Shown here: positions 37,089 through 47,415 of the stretch, piece by piece
Position numbering within the stretch: the stretch's first letter is position 1
How the letters are laid out: each line of letters begins with the position of its first letter
Origin: Bradyrhizobium sp. CCGB12
GTDB taxonomy: Bacteria; Pseudomonadota; Alphaproteobacteria; Rhizobiales; Xanthobacteraceae
DNA length: 64,000 nt
Assembly: GCF_024199845.1 (NCBI RefSeq)
Contig: NZ_JANADO010000001.1
Span: 3,782,001-3,846,000, forward strand
Direction of reading: 5' to 3'
Notes under the pieces: model-generated
Told to the model about the DNA's origin: nothing
The model's database searches: none
Seen by the model: the letters and a program-made list of their open reading frames with translations, nothing else
Program-made: the position numbers and the translations under genes

Positions 37089-37102
37089 ATGTAACGTTAC
37101 AT
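37089..37102. promoter_or_regulatory. Perfect palindromic LacI-family operator at the lacI-like gene
   Basis: ATGTAACGTTACAT is a perfect 14-bp palindrome with central CG, ending two bases before the regulator's ATG at 37105. Binding there would block initiation of its own gene, suggesting autoregulation. Confidence 0.65.
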
Positions 37103-37104
37103 AC

Positions 37105-38145
37105 ATGAGGCTGACCAACGCCAAATCCGTGAAACAAGGCATCCGCGCCGTGGCGGCCCGCGCCGGCGTATCGACGGCGTCGGTCTCACGCGCCCTCAAC
37201 AATCCCGACGCGGTGAGCCCTTCCCTGCGCGCGCGCATCGAACAGGCCATCGACGCGCTCGGCTACATCCCGCACGCGCCGGCGCGGATCCTGTCGTCGC
37301 GCCGCTCGCGCACCCTCGGCGCGATCGTGCCGACCATCGACAACACGATGTTCGCGCGCGGCATCGCCTCGCTGCAGCACTATCTGTCTTCGGTCGGTTA
37401 CATGCTGTTCCTGACCACGAGCGGCTATGATCTCGACGTCGAATTGCAGCAGGCGCGAAATCTCATCAGCCGCGGCGTCGACGGCCTCGTGCTGCGCGGC
37501 GATTGCCATCACGACGGATTGCGCAAGCTGCTTTCCGACAATGCGGTGCCGTTCATCAATGTCGGTATCTATCAGCCTGACAGGCCCTACCCCTGCGTCG
37601 GCACCGACAACGAAGCCGCCGCCCATCGCGCCGCCGCGCATGTGATCGAGCTTGGCCACCGCCGCATCGGAATCGTCTCGGCGCTCCAGCGCAACAACGA
37701 TCGCGCCAGCGCCCGGGTCGCCGGCTTTCGCCGTGCGCTCGCCGAGAACGGTCTGGAGCTTCCGCCGCAATGGCATGTCGAGGTGCCCTATACGCTGGAC
37801 GACGCGCGCGAGGCGGCGCGCTATCTCCTCAACCTCAAGGAACGTCCGACCGCCGTGGTGTGCGGCAACGACGTCATCGCCTATGGCGTGCTGCTCGAGG
37901 CGGAGCGCGACGGGTTCTCCGTGCCGCGCGACCTTTCAGTCGTCGGTTTCGACGACCTCGACTGGAGCCGTCATCTGCGGCCGAGCCTGACGACGATCCA
38001 TGTTCCGACCGGAGAGACCTGGCAGCGCGCCGGGGAATATCTGGTGCGGAGCCTTGCTGGCGAGCAGACCATCATGCACCGCGAGATCGACTTCTCGCTC
38101 GTGGTTCGCGAGTCGACGGCGCCGCCGCCGAAAGAACTGAAGTGA
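37105..38145 (+). CDS. LacI-family transcriptional regulator
   Basis: The 346-residue repressor has the N-terminal DNA-binding domain [20 protein letters not shown] with the hinge [20 protein letters not shown]. The periplasmic-binding-like effector domain follows ([62 protein letters not shown]). ATG 37105 gives a compact family start; an upstream in-frame ATG at 37060 lies across the operator and is unlikely. It is divergent from the sugar operon, its likely target, and is followed 10 bases later by an SDR gene. Confidence 0.94.
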   Translation: MRLTNAKSVKQGIRAVAARAGVSTASVSRALNNPDAVSPSLRARIEQAIDALGYIPHAPARILSSRRSRTLGAIVPTIDNTMFARGIASLQHYLSSVGYMLFLTTSGYDLDVELQQARNLISRGVDGLVLRGDCHHDGLRKLLSDNAVPFINVGIYQPDRPYPCVGTDNEAAAHRAAAHVIELGHRRIGIVSALQRNNDRASARVAGFRRALAENGLELPPQWHVEVPYTLDDAREAARYLLNLKERPTAVVCGNDVIAYGVLLEAERDGFSVPRDLSVVGFDDLDWSRHLRPSLTTIHVPTGETWQRAGEYLVRSLAGEQTIMHREIDFSLVVRESTAPPPKELK

Positions 38146-38155
38146 GACCCCACCG

Positions 38156-38890
38156 ATGAACTCGAATTTCTCCCTCGCACCCGGCTTTCATGCCGTCGTA
38201 ATCGGCGGCGCCGGCGACATAGGCGCTGCGATCAGCAACCAGTTGTGCGAGCTCGGCGCAACGGTGACGGCGACCGGCGCCAACGAGGCCGATCTTGCCC
38301 GCACGCTGCTGCAGCCGCGCGCCGGGCTCACCCTCGCGACACTGGATATCACCGACGATGCGGCCGTCACGTCCTTTGCGCGGCAGCACCAGCGCGTCGA
38401 CGCGCTGGTGAACTGCGCCGGCATTCTCGCCCGCGACAAGGAGTTCGAGATCGAGACCTTCATGAAGGTGATCGACGTCAATCTCACCGGCACGTTCCGG
38501 ACCTGCATGGCGTTCCATCCGCTGCTCGCGCAGACGAGGGGCTCGATCGTCAACATCGCCTCGATGAATGCGACGCTGGCGCTGCCACGGATTCCCGCTT
38601 ACTGCGCCAGCAAGGGCGGCGTCGTGATGCTGACCAAGGCGCTGGCCCTGAAGTGGGCCGAAGAGGGCATCCGCGTCAATGCCGTCGCGCCCGGCTATAT
38701 CGAGACCGCCATCAACGCCGCCGGCCGCACCGATCGCGCCCATTATCAGCGCATCGCCGACCGCACCGCATTCAAGCGCTGGGGGCAGCCCGAAGACATC
38801 GCCGGGGCTGTCGCCTTCCTCTGTATGCCGGCCTCGCAATATGCGACCGGCACCGTCGTTGCCGTGGACGGTGGATTCCTCGCAGGGTGA
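38156..38890 (+). CDS. Short-chain dehydrogenase/reductase
   Basis: The 244-residue classical SDR has the cofactor loop [21 protein letters not shown], the catalytic Ser region [24 protein letters not shown] (YxxxK) and the C-terminal [13 protein letters not shown]. It lies 10 bases after the lacI-like gene and is surely co-transcribed. It probably acts on a keto or hydroxy intermediate of the sugar pathway, such as a deoxy-keto acid reductase or a gluconate-type dehydrogenase (inference). Confidence 0.92.
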   Translation: MNSNFSLAPGFHAVVIGGAGDIGAAISNQLCELGATVTATGANEADLARTLLQPRAGLTLATLDITDDAAVTSFARQHQRVDALVNCAGILARDKEFEIETFMKVIDVNLTGTFRTCMAFHPLLAQTRGSIVNIASMNATLALPRIPAYCASKGGVVMLTKALALKWAEEGIRVNAVAPGYIETAINAAGRTDRAHYQRIADRTAFKRWGQPEDIAGAVAFLCMPASQYATGTVVAVDGGFLAG

Positions 38891-39093
38891 TCCCACAGCC
38901 ATCACCTGCTGCACCGCAGAACCATTTGCGCCGCAACATCCAAAATGAGACTGCCCGTCAAGCCGGACGGGACGTCAACGCATGCACCGCATCCGACTTC
39001 GGCTAGCCTCCCTGTCAAATCCGCAAGCCTTTCGAGCTGCGGGCGTCGCGCCGGCTGGCGCGGTGACAAATCGACGACACAGGGAGGAGCACA

Positions 39094-40344
39094 ATGTCGA
39101 AATGCAGTTTGGGGCTGCTTGCGCTGAGCAGCCTGTTTCTTTCAAGCGCGGCGATCGCCCAGGAGAAGATCAAGGTCGGCGTGACCGCGACGCTCGAAGG
39201 CACCTACACGGTGCTCGGCGAGGACGGCATGCGCGGCCACCAGACGGCCCTCAACGTCCTCGGCAAGAAGATCGGCGACAAGGAACTCGAATTCATCGTC
39301 GCCTCGACCGACGCGACGCCGGACTCCGCCGTGCGCGCCGTCCGCAAGCTGATCGAACAGGACAAGGTGCAGATCCTGCTTTCGCCGCTCTCCGGCGACG
39401 AGGGCATCGCGGTGAAGAATTTTGCAAAAACCCACCCCGAGCTGACCTTCATCAATGCGGCGTCCGGCGCGCAGGAAACCACCTATGTCGATCCTGCCCC
39501 GAACTTCTTCCGCTACAACATGGACGGCGCGCAGTGGCAGGTGGGCCTCGGCAAATACGCCTATGAGGAAAAGAAGTATCGCAAGATCGCAACCGTCGGC
39601 GAGGACTATTCCTTCATCTACACCCAGGTGTTCGGCCTCGTGCTCGAATTCTGCGGCGCCGGCGGACAGGTCACCAACCGACAATGGGTGCCGCTCGGCA
39701 CCAAGGACTTCGCCTCCGTCATCGCCGCCCTGCCCGACGACGTCGACGCCATCTATCTCGGCCTCGGCGGCGCCGATGCCGTCAACTTCCTCAACCAGTA
39801 TCAGCAGGCCGGCGGCAAGGCGCATCTGATGGGCGGTTCCATCATGATCGACCAGACCATCCTGTCATCCAAAGGCAACGCCAAGAATGCGCTGATCGGG
39901 ACTATTGCGGCGAGTGGCCAGGCCGACACCTGGGAGGATCCGGGCTGGCAGAAGTTCGTGAAGGCCTATCAGGACGCCTTCCCGCCCAATAAGCGCTTCC
40001 CGAGCCCGTCGCTGCTCGCAACCAACTACTATGATTCAACCATGGCGCTGATCCTTGCGCTGCGCCAGGTCAATGGCGACCTTTCGAACAACCAGGCGAA
40101 GTTCAAGGAAGCACTGGCGAAGATCGAGATCGATGCGCCGAACGGCAAGATCAAGCTCGACTCCAACCGCCAGGCGATCGGCACGAACTTCGTGACCGAA
40201 GTCGTCGACGACGGCAAGGGCGCACTGTTCAGCAAGGTCGTGAAGGTGATCCCGAACGTGAACCAGACCCTCGGCTACGATCCGGCCGTCTTCTCGAAAA
40301 TCGGGTTGCCAAGCCGCACCGTACCGGAATGTAAGAAGTACTGA
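39094..40344 (+). CDS. Liv-type ABC transporter substrate-binding protein
   Basis: The 416-residue protein carries a signal peptide (LLALSSLFLSSAAIAQEK) and the type-I periplasmic fold of LivK/amide-binding proteins. Motifs include KIKVGVTATLEGTYTVLGED, IVASTDATPDSAVRAVRKLI, and TSP-like MDGAQWQVGLGKYAYEEKKY. GGGAGGAG just before ATG 39094 is a strong ribosome site. It begins the rightward gene run and supplies the Liv-type permeases, from which it is separated by an AraC regulator. Liv-type importers take amino acids, amides, urea or aromatic acids, so the ligand is open. Confidence 0.92.
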   Translation: MSKCSLGLLALSSLFLSSAAIAQEKIKVGVTATLEGTYTVLGEDGMRGHQTALNVLGKKIGDKELEFIVASTDATPDSAVRAVRKLIEQDKVQILLSPLSGDEGIAVKNFAKTHPELTFINAASGAQETTYVDPAPNFFRYNMDGAQWQVGLGKYAYEEKKYRKIATVGEDYSFIYTQVFGLVLEFCGAGGQVTNRQWVPLGTKDFASVIAALPDDVDAIYLGLGGADAVNFLNQYQQAGGKAHLMGGSIMIDQTILSSKGNAKNALIGTIAASGQADTWEDPGWQKFVKAYQDAFPPNKRFPSPSLLATNYYDSTMALILALRQVNGDLSNNQAKFKEALAKIEIDAPNGKIKLDSNRQAIGTNFVTEVVDDGKGALFSKVVKVIPNVNQTLGYDPAVFSKIGLPSRTVPECKKY

Positions 40345-40468
40345 CGCATCACGCCGACAACGCGCAAACGGAGAGCGACTTGCTGACGCGGTCGCTCTCC
40401 GCTCTTGCAATCTCGTCGGCGTTGTTGAACGCTGGCGGAAAAGACAAGAACATTCGGGAGGGGAAGGC

Positions 40469-41296
40469 ATGAGCCGTGCGCTCGCCGTCTTCCACGGCCG
40501 GTTCGGCCGGGCGACGGTTTATCAGTTGAACCGCCCTTTCAATATCCACGCCCATCGTGAAGGTCATCTGATCTTCCATGTTGGCGGCATGCCCGCATGC
40601 ATTGATGTCTCCAACGGGCATTATGATCTGACCGAATCCTCCGTCGTCGCCGTCAACCCGTGGGAGCCGCACAACTTCCTGCCGGCTGATCTCGACGGCG
40701 GTGCGATCTTCTTCGTACTGTACGTTAATGCAGAATGGTTTGCGCCGGATGCATCCGGCTCCGACCGTTTACGTTTCGGCCGTACCCAGTTCAGGCGTAC
40801 GCCTGCCCTCGACAAGCACATCAGGCGGACCGCCGCACTCGTGTGCGGCGCACCATCACTCTCCAGCCTTGATTCAGAGCTGCGGCGGCTGATCGACATC
40901 TGCTACGACGAAAGCTGGCAGCAGGCTGAGGTCGCGCGCGATGCGCGCGCCAGTGGTGCCGTGACCGATTTCCGTGTGCGCAAATGCATCAGGCTGATGT
41001 CGGAAAGTCCCGGGGCCGAGATGGAGCTCGATACGATCGCGCGGGAATCCGGCCTGTCGCGGCCGCACTTCTACCGACTGTTCCGCGTCCAGACCGGCGT
41101 CACGCCGAACCTCTATCTCAACACGCTGATCATGGAACAGGCGCTCGAAGCGCTGGTGGCGAGCGAGGCGCCGATCGCCGATATCGGCTTCGATCTCGGC
41201 TTCTCCTCGCAAAGCGGCTTCACCCGCTTCTTCGCCGCCAATGTCGGGATGGCTCCGACCGATTATCGTCGCGCAGCCAAGGTTTTGCGCACCTAG
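40469..41296 (+). CDS. AraC-family transcriptional regulator
   Basis: The 275-residue regulator has a cupin-like N-terminal sensor (FNIHAHREGHLIFHVGGMPA) and a C-terminal double helix-turn-helix (ELDTIARESGLSRPHFYRLF, then PIADIGFDLGFSSQSGFTRF, ending VGMAPTDYRRAAK). A good ribosome site (GGGAGGGGAAGG) precedes ATG 40469. Its place between the binding protein and the permeases suggests it controls this importer and the downstream catabolic genes in response to the substrate. Confidence 0.9.
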   Translation: MSRALAVFHGRFGRATVYQLNRPFNIHAHREGHLIFHVGGMPACIDVSNGHYDLTESSVVAVNPWEPHNFLPADLDGGAIFFVLYVNAEWFAPDASGSDRLRFGRTQFRRTPALDKHIRRTAALVCGAPSLSSLDSELRRLIDICYDESWQQAEVARDARASGAVTDFRVRKCIRLMSESPGAEMELDTIARESGLSRPHFYRLFRVQTGVTPNLYLNTLIMEQALEALVASEAPIADIGFDLGFSSQSGFTRFFAANVGMAPTDYRRAAKVLRT

Positions 41297-41486
41297 CCGC
41301 TGCGCGAAAAGATACTCACGATCAAACGTTCCCCTCCCGGCCCCGCTAGGATGTGGGCAACGCGATCCCAAGATGGTCGCGACGACGGGAGCGCACGTTC
41401 ATGAAGAGGCTAGCAGCCGCTGCGAGGCTGTCTGACCTGCATTCGATGGGCCTTCGGGATGCGGCTTGGCCAAGCGGGCGGCACAC

Positions 41487-42497
41487 ATGAGCCGCTTTGT
41501 CGAACGCCATCCTGCCTGGGCGCTGATGGCGATCATTGCTGTTGCCGTCTTGCTTTGGCTGATCTTCGCGGTCTGGCCGCCGGGCCTCGAAGAGGCGATC
41601 GGCCGCAAGCGCGTCTTCCTCAACGCCGTCTTCAACGGCATCACGCTCGGAGGCCTCTACTTCCTCGTCGCCAGCGGCTTCACGCTGATCTTCGGCCTGA
41701 TGCGCAACGTCAACCTCGCGCACGGTTCGCTCTATCTGTTCGGCGGCTATGTCGGCTACGCCATCAGCGCCTCGACCGGCTCCTGGATCCTCAGCTTCAT
41801 CGTCGCCTTCATCCTGACCGCCCTGGTCGGCGTCCTGCTCCAGGTCATCGTGTTCCGCCGCATGGAGGGACAGGATCTCAGGCAGACCATGGTGACGATC
41901 GGGCTTTCGATCGTATTCGCCGACCTCATGCTGTGGGCCTGCGGCGGCGATTTCTACCAGATCCAGACGCCGAACTGGCTGATCGGCCCCGTGGAGCTGC
42001 CGCTGGTCACGGCAATCAAATCCTCGGGTGAGCCGGTCTATCTCAGATATCCGCTGGTGCGGCTCGTGATCTTCGCCGCGGCCGTGGTCATCGGTGTGGC
42101 GATGTGGCTCGCGCTCAACCGCACCCGGATCGGCATGATCATCCGCGCCGGCGTCGACGATCGCGATATCCTGGCTGCGACCGGCGTGCGCATCCAGCTC
42201 GTCTTCGTGCTGGTGTTCGCCCTCGGCGCGGGGCTTGCGGGCATCGCCGGCGTCGTCGGCGGCACCTTCCAGTCATTATCTCCGGGCGAAGACATCCGCT
42301 TCCTGCTGGCCTCGCTCGTCGTCGTGATCGTCGGCGGCATGGGCTCGATCCCCGGCGCTGCGCTCGGCGCGCTCATCATCGGTCTCGCCGAACAGCTCGG
42401 CTCGGTCTACATCCCGACCTACGCCATCGTCGTGACCTTCCTGATCATGGTGCTTGTGCTGGCCATCCGGCCACAAGGCCTATTGGCGAGGCGCTGA
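41487..42497 (+). CDS. LivH-type branched-chain/aromatic ABC permease
   Basis: The 336-residue inner-membrane protein has about eight helices and LivH motifs: GGLYFLVASGFTLIFGLMRN, NLAHGSLYLFGGYVGY, and IRAGVDDRDILAATGVRI (the ATPase-contact loop). ATG 41487 is preferred over TTG 41466. It stops one base before the LivM start. With LivM, LivG and LivF homologues it forms a complete importer. Confidence 0.92.
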   Translation: MSRFVERHPAWALMAIIAVAVLLWLIFAVWPPGLEEAIGRKRVFLNAVFNGITLGGLYFLVASGFTLIFGLMRNVNLAHGSLYLFGGYVGYAISASTGSWILSFIVAFILTALVGVLLQVIVFRRMEGQDLRQTMVTIGLSIVFADLMLWACGGDFYQIQTPNWLIGPVELPLVTAIKSSGEPVYLRYPLVRLVIFAAAVVIGVAMWLALNRTRIGMIIRAGVDDRDILAATGVRIQLVFVLVFALGAGLAGIAGVVGGTFQSLSPGEDIRFLLASLVVVIVGGMGSIPGAALGALIIGLAEQLGSVYIPTYAIVVTFLIMVLVLAIRPQGLLARR

Positions 42498-42498
42498 G

Positions 42499-43575
42499 AT
42501 GTCGCTCGCCCACGATGCCCGCGTTGCCGTACGCCCCGCCACAATGGCGCAGCGCCCGGCACGGACGTGGCCGGAGGTGAACAATCCCGCGGCCTGGATC
42601 GTCGCGGCTATTCTCCTGATCATGCCGCTGATCGCCAACGGCTTCTTCCTGATCGAGATCTTCGCCTCCACCTTGATCCTCGGCACCATGGCGCTGAGCC
42701 TGATGTTCCTCGCCGGTTATGGCGGCATGGTCAGCCTGATGCAGCTCACCATCGCCGGCTTCTCGGCCTATATGGTCGCTGTGTTCGGCGTCAGCGGCAA
42801 CGCCAATATCAGCCTCGGCTGGCCATGGTGGCTCGCGGTCCCGATGGCGCTGGCCCTGGCGACGGCCTTCGGCACGCTCGGCGGTGCGCTCGCGGTGCGC
42901 ACCGAGGGCATCTACACCATCATGATCACGCTCGCGATCGGCGCGGCCTTCTACTATTTCACCAACCAGAACTGGGCGATCTTCAACGGCCATACCGGCA
43001 TCAACACCGTGGCCACGCCGCACTTCTGGGGGGTGAACTGGCGCGCCGACATACCTTTCTATTACGTCGTGCTCGCGGTCGCGGCGCTCTGCTATTTCGC
43101 GGTCGAATATCTCTCGCGAGCCCCCTTCGGCCTTGCGCTCCAGGGGGTGCGCGACAATCCGCGGCGCATGGCCGCGCTCGGCTTCAACGTCAACGCGCAC
43201 CGCATCGCCGCCTACGCTTTCGCTTCCTTCGTGGCCGCCCTGGCCGGCGTGCTCCAGGTCTGGGACTACCGCCAGATCTCGCCGGGCTCGGTCAGCGTCG
43301 GGGCCTGCATCGACGTGCTGATCATCGCCGTCGTCGGCGGCATCACGCGCCCGATCGGTCCCTTCATCGGCGCGCTCATCTTCGTGCTGCTGCGCACCTT
43401 TGCGCTCGACTTCCTGGTCAGGCTCGGCCTCGACGGCAACCGCTTCCGGCTGCTGATTGGACTTGGCTTCCTCGCCATCGTGTTCTGGTCCTCGGACGGC
43501 GTCATCGGACTGTGGCAGCGCTGGCGCGAGCGCCGCGGCGCCGACCGTTCCGGTGGAGGGCGCCGCCATGGATAG
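42499..43575 (+). CDS. LivM-type ABC permease
   Basis: The 358-residue partner permease has the LivM core: STLILGTMALSLMFLAGYGG, MVSLMQLTIAGFSAYMVAVF, RTEGIYTIMITLAIG and LQGVRDNPRRMAALGFNVNA. About nine membrane helices are visible. ATG 42499 directly follows the livH stop; an upstream start at 42454 would lie within livH. Its end overlaps the livG start by 8 bases. A short Arg-rich tail is present. Confidence 0.92.
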   Translation: MSLAHDARVAVRPATMAQRPARTWPEVNNPAAWIVAAILLIMPLIANGFFLIEIFASTLILGTMALSLMFLAGYGGMVSLMQLTIAGFSAYMVAVFGVSGNANISLGWPWWLAVPMALALATAFGTLGGALAVRTEGIYTIMITLAIGAAFYYFTNQNWAIFNGHTGINTVATPHFWGVNWRADIPFYYVVLAVAALCYFAVEYLSRAPFGLALQGVRDNPRRMAALGFNVNAHRIAAYAFASFVAALAGVLQVWDYRQISPGSVSVGACIDVLIIAVVGGITRPIGPFIGALIFVLLRTFALDFLVRLGLDGNRFRLLIGLGFLAIVFWSSDGVIGLWQRWRERRGADRSGGGRRHG

Positions 43576-44350
43576 CGTCGCTCAACGCCTCTCCGCGGTC
43601 GGCGCCGGCGCCGCGCTGGAGCTCCGCGGCGTGACGCGCATGTTCGGTGCGTTGGCGGCACTGACTGACGTCACCATCACCGTGCGTCCGGGCGAGCGGC
43701 GCGCCGTGCTCGGCTCGAACGGCGCCGGCAAGACCACGCTGTTCAACTGCATCACCGGGGACTTCCCGCCCTCCTCCGGCACCATCCGCTTCTTCGGCGA
43801 GGACGTCACGCATTTCCCGCCCTATGAACGCATTCGCCGCGGGCTGCGCCGGACCTACCAGATCTCGGCGCTGTTCCCCGGCCTCACCGTGCAGGACAAC
43901 GTCTACCTCGCCTGCCGCGGCGTCTCGCGCGGACGCTTCTCGTTCCTGCGCCCGGGACAGAACGATGCCCTGATGCACGCGGCGGACAATCTCGTGCAGG
44001 CCGTGCATCTCGCCGCCGTGAAGGATCAGCGTGTGGCCGAGCTCGCACACGGCCAGCAGCGTCAGCTCGAGATCGCGCTCGCGCTCGCCGGCGCCCCGCG
44101 CTTCGTCCTGTTCGACGAGCCGGCTGCGGGCCTGTCACCGACCGAACGGGCCGAGCTGATCGAGATCCTGACCTCGCTGCCGGCGCATATCGGCTACATC
44201 ATCATCGAGCACGACATGGACGTCGCCTTGCGCGTCGTCGAGAGCGTCACGATGATGCACAACGGCCGCATCTTCAAGGAAGGCCTGCCGCAGGAGATCC
44301 AGTCCGATTCCGAGGTGCAGGAGCTCTATCTCGGAGGCGGCCATGAATGA
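43568..44350 (+). CDS. LivG-type ABC ATPase
   Basis: The 260-residue ATPase has Walker [15 protein letters not shown]-loop [16 protein letters not shown], a signature reading [16 protein letters not shown] (LSHGEQ-like), Walker [16 protein letters not shown] and [11 protein letters not shown] 43568 is chosen; an in-frame start at 43457 lies wholly inside livM. It overlaps the next ATPase gene by 8 bases (ATGAATGA). Confidence 0.92.
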   Translation: MDSVAQRLSAVGAGAALELRGVTRMFGALAALTDVTITVRPGERRAVLGSNGAGKTTLFNCITGDFPPSSGTIRFFGEDVTHFPPYERIRRGLRRTYQISALFPGLTVQDNVYLACRGVSRGRFSFLRPGQNDALMHAADNLVQAVHLAAVKDQRVAELAHGQQRQLEIALALAGAPRFVLFDEPAAGLSPTERAELIEILTSLPAHIGYIIIEHDMDVALRVVESVTMMHNGRIFKEGLPQEIQSDSEVQELYLGGGHE

Positions 44351-46553
44351 GGCCCGCCGCACCAGCGCTGCGCTCGAGGTCCGCGGCCTCGACGTCTACT
44401 ATGGCCACTCCCACGCCCTGCAAGGGGTCGATCTGACGCTGGAGAGCGGCGTGTTCTCCGTCGTCGGCCGCAACGGCATGGGCAAGACCACCCTGTGCAA
44501 GGCGATCATGGGTCTGGTGGGCGTGAGCGGCGGCTCGATCCGCATCCGCGGCGAGGACATCACGCGGCGGCCGCCGGCGCAGATCGCCCGGCTCGGCGTC
44601 GGTTATGTACCGCAGGGCCGCCGCCTCTGGCGCTCGCTCAGCGTCGACGAGCATCTGCGGCTCGCCGGCGGCATGCGGCCGGGCGCCTGGACCGTCGAGC
44701 GCATCTACGAGACCTTTCCGCGCCTGGCCGAGCGCAAGGATCACGGCGGCGGGCAGCTCTCCGGCGGCGAGCAGCAGATGCTGGCGATCTCGCGCGCGCT
44801 GCTCACCAATCCGCATCTCTTGATCATGGACGAGCCGACCGAAGGCCTCGCGCCCGTCATCGTGGCGCAGGTCGAGGAGATGCTGCTGCGGTTAGGTGAG
44901 GACGGCGACATGTCCGTGCTCGTGATCGAGCAGAACATTGGCGTCGCGACTGCGATCTCGCGCAACGTCGCGATCATGGTCAACGGCCGCATCAACCGCA
45001 TCATCGATTCCGGCCGCCTCGCCGCGGACCGCGTGCTCCAGCAGCGCCTGCTCGGCGTCGGGCTTCACGCCGAGCTCGAGCCGGATATCGACGTCGCCGC
45101 ATCCGGCGTCGAAGCCAAACCGGCGCCGCTGCCCCGCCGCGACGGACCAATCCGCATCTACATCTCCAATCCGACGCTCCCGACCCGATGGTCGCAACCG
45201 GTGCCGATCGCCCGCATCGAGGCCGCAGCGCGCACACTCTCGACGCAAGTTGCGCGGCTTGACGAGACGGCCCAGCGCAAGCGCGGGCCGGTGACGGCGC
45301 AGACGGCCGGTCCGCCCGCCGTGCTGGTCGTCGGCACGCTCGACACCAAGGGCCAGGAGCTGCGCTTCATCCGCGACATCATCGCGGAAGGCGGCCTGCG
45401 CACGCGCCTGGTCGATGTCTCGACCAGCGGCAAGCAGTCGTCATGTGATGTCTCCGCGCAGGAGATCGCGCTGAACCACGGCCGCGGCGGTTCCGCCGTG
45501 TTCGGACCGGACCGCGGGGCCGCCGTGACCGCGATGGCCGATGCCTTCGCCAACTGGCTGCGGCGCCAGGGCAATATCGCCGGCGTGATTTCGGCGGGCG
45601 GCTCCGGCGCGGCGTCGCTGGTCGCCCCGGGCATGCGCGCGCTTCCCGTCGGCGTGCCCAAGCTGATCATCTCCTCCGTCGCCTCCGGCGATGTCGGGCC
45701 CTATGTCGGTCCGGCCGATATCACGATGATGTACTCGGTCACCGACGTGCAGGGGCTGAACTCGATCTCGCGCGCGGTGCTGGCCAACGGCGCGAATGCG
45801 ATCGCCGGCATGGTCAAGGCGCGGCTCGATGCCCGCGCCGCAACGGCGCAAGGGGCCGGCGGCCTGCCTTCGGTCGGTATCACCATGTTCGGCGTCACCA
45901 CACCCGCGGTACAGAAGATCACGGCTGACCTACGCGACGATTTCGAGTGCCTGGTCTTCCATGCCACCGGCGTCGGCGGCCGCTCGATGGAGAAGCTGAT
46001 CGAATCCGGCCAGCTCGCCGGCGTCATCGACCTTACCACGACCGAGATCTGTGACCTCCTCATGGGCGGCGTGTTCCCTGCGACGGAAGATCGTCTCGGT
46101 ACCATCATCCGCAGCCGCCTGCCCTATGTCGGCTCGGTCGGCGCGCTCGACATGGTCAATTTCGGCGCGCCCGAGACCATTCCCGAACGCTACCGCGGCC
46201 GCAAGTTTCACGTCCACAATCCGCAGGTGACGTTGATGCGGACGACGGCCGAAGAGAACGAGCGCATGGGCCGCTGGATCGGCGAGCGGCTCAACCAGAT
46301 GGATGGTCCCGTGCGCTTCTTCCTGCCCGAAGGCGGCGTTTCCGCGCTCGATGCGCGAGGGCAACCGTTCTGGGATCCGGACGCCGACGCCGCGCTGTTC
46401 CGTGCGCTGGAGCGCAACGTGCGGCAGACCGGCAATCGCCAGCTCATTCGCGTCCCCAAGAACATCAACGATCCCGAGTTCGCCACCACTATCGTCAGCG
46501 CGTTCCGGACCCTGTTTGGCCGCGCCGGGGCGCGGCGGAGACTAGCGAGGTGA
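44343..46553 (+). CDS. Fusion: LivF-type ABC ATPase with UPF0261 (Tm-1-like) domain
   Basis: The first 245 of 736 residues are a full LivF ATPase: Walker A GRNGMGKT (42-49), [19 protein letters not shown], signature LSGGEQQ (139-145), Walker [13 protein letters not shown] linker (about 246-324) follows. From about residue 325 to 730 comes a UPF0261 domain ([76 protein letters not shown]). UPF0261 is the N-terminal half of the plant Tm-1 protein, whose C-terminal TIM-barrel half is encoded by the next gene. LivF proteins normally end near residue 240, so this is a true domain fusion; I see no frameshift or internal ribosome site to split it. Confidence 0.9.
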   Translation: MNEARRTSAALEVRGLDVYYGHSHALQGVDLTLESGVFSVVGRNGMGKTTLCKAIMGLVGVSGGSIRIRGEDITRRPPAQIARLGVGYVPQGRRLWRSLSVDEHLRLAGGMRPGAWTVERIYETFPRLAERKDHGGGQLSGGEQQMLAISRALLTNPHLLIMDEPTEGLAPVIVAQVEEMLLRLGEDGDMSVLVIEQNIGVATAISRNVAIMVNGRINRIIDSGRLAADRVLQQRLLGVGLHAELEPDIDVAASGVEAKPAPLPRRDGPIRIYISNPTLPTRWSQPVPIARIEAAARTLSTQVARLDETAQRKRGPVTAQTAGPPAVLVVGTLDTKGQELRFIRDIIAEGGLRTRLVDVSTSGKQSSCDVSAQEIALNHGRGGSAVFGPDRGAAVTAMADAFANWLRRQGNIAGVISAGGSGAASLVAPGMRALPVGVPKLIISSVASGDVGPYVGPADITMMYSVTDVQGLNSISRAVLANGANAIAGMVKARLDARAATAQGAGGLPSVGITMFGVTTPAVQKITADLRDDFECLVFHATGVGGRSMEKLIESGQLAGVIDLTTTEICDLLMGGVFPATEDRLGTIIRSRLPYVGSVGALDMVNFGAPETIPERYRGRKFHVHNPQVTLMRTTAEENERMGRWIGERLNQMDGPVRFFLPEGGVSALDARGQPFWDPDADAALFRALERNVRQTGNRQLIRVPKNINDPEFATTIVSAFRTLFGRAGARRRLAR

Positions 46554-46556
46554 CCG

Positions 46557-47390
46557 ATGGCCAGGTTTGAACGCGCAGCGCTCCTGAAGACGTTTCGCGA
46601 CATGGCGAGGCGCGGTGAGCCGATCGTCGGCGGCGGCGCCGGCACCGGCCTGTCAGCCAAGTGCGAGGAAGCCGGCGGCGTCGATCTCATCGTCATCTAC
46701 AATTCCGGCCGCTATCGGATGGCCGGCCGCGGATCGCTCGCCGGTCTGATGGCCTACGGCGATGCCAACGCCATCGTGCTCGAAATGGCGAATGAAGTGC
46801 TGCCCGTGGTCACCAGAACGCCGGTGCTGGCAGGCGTCAACGGCACCGATCCGTTCCGCGACATGGATGTCTTCCTCGACCAGTTGAAGGCGCTCGGATT
46901 TGCCGGCGTCCAGAACTTTCCGACCGTCGGCCTGATCGACGGAACGTTCCGTGCCAATCTCGAAGAGACCGGCATGTCCTATGCGCTGGAGATCGACATG
47001 ATCGCCAAGGCGCACGACAAGGACATGCTGACCACGCCCTACGTCTTCAGCGAGAAGGAGGCCGCCGCGATGGCGATCGCCGGCGCCGACATCATCGTGT
47101 GTCACATGGGGCTGACGACCGGCGGCAGCATCGGCGCGCAGACAGCACCGAAGCTCAAGGATTGTCCCGCGCAGATCGACACATGGGCTTCCGCTGCGCT
47201 CAGCGTCAATCCTGATATCCTGGTGCTGGCGCATGGCGGTCCGATCGCGGACCCTGCCGATGCCGATTTCGTCATGAAGAACACCCGCCATTGCCACGGC
47301 TTCTACGGCGCGTCCTCGATGGAGCGGCTGCCCGTGGAACGGGCGCTGACGGAACAGGTGCGTCAATTCAAGGCGATCGGCGCGCGGTAA
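46557..47390 (+). CDS. Phosphoenolpyruvate hydrolase-like TIM-barrel protein (Tm-1 C-terminal family)
   Basis: The 277-residue product matches the PEP-hydrolase-like/TIM-barrel family that forms the second half of Tm-1-type proteins. Signs are [80 protein letters not shown], and the C-terminal [17 protein letters not shown]. It starts 3 bases after the LivF-UPF0261 fusion. In fungi and plants both halves are one protein; here they are neighbours. The bacterial function is poorly known; catalysis on a small organic acid is plausible. Confidence 0.9.
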   Translation: MARFERAALLKTFRDMARRGEPIVGGGAGTGLSAKCEEAGGVDLIVIYNSGRYRMAGRGSLAGLMAYGDANAIVLEMANEVLPVVTRTPVLAGVNGTDPFRDMDVFLDQLKALGFAGVQNFPTVGLIDGTFRANLEETGMSYALEIDMIAKAHDKDMLTTPYVFSEKEAAAMAIAGADIIVCHMGLTTGGSIGAQTAPKLKDCPAQIDTWASAALSVNPDILVLAHGGPIADPADADFVMKNTRHCHGFYGASSMERLPVERALTEQVRQFKAIGAR

Positions 47391-47415
47391 CGCCGAAGGT
47401 ACGAGGGAGGGAAAG

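Noticed and set aside
42445..43569. A 374-residue antisense frame over the LivM gene
   Set aside because: Charged, low-hydrophobicity shadow of a membrane-protein gene; no family match and no ribosome site.
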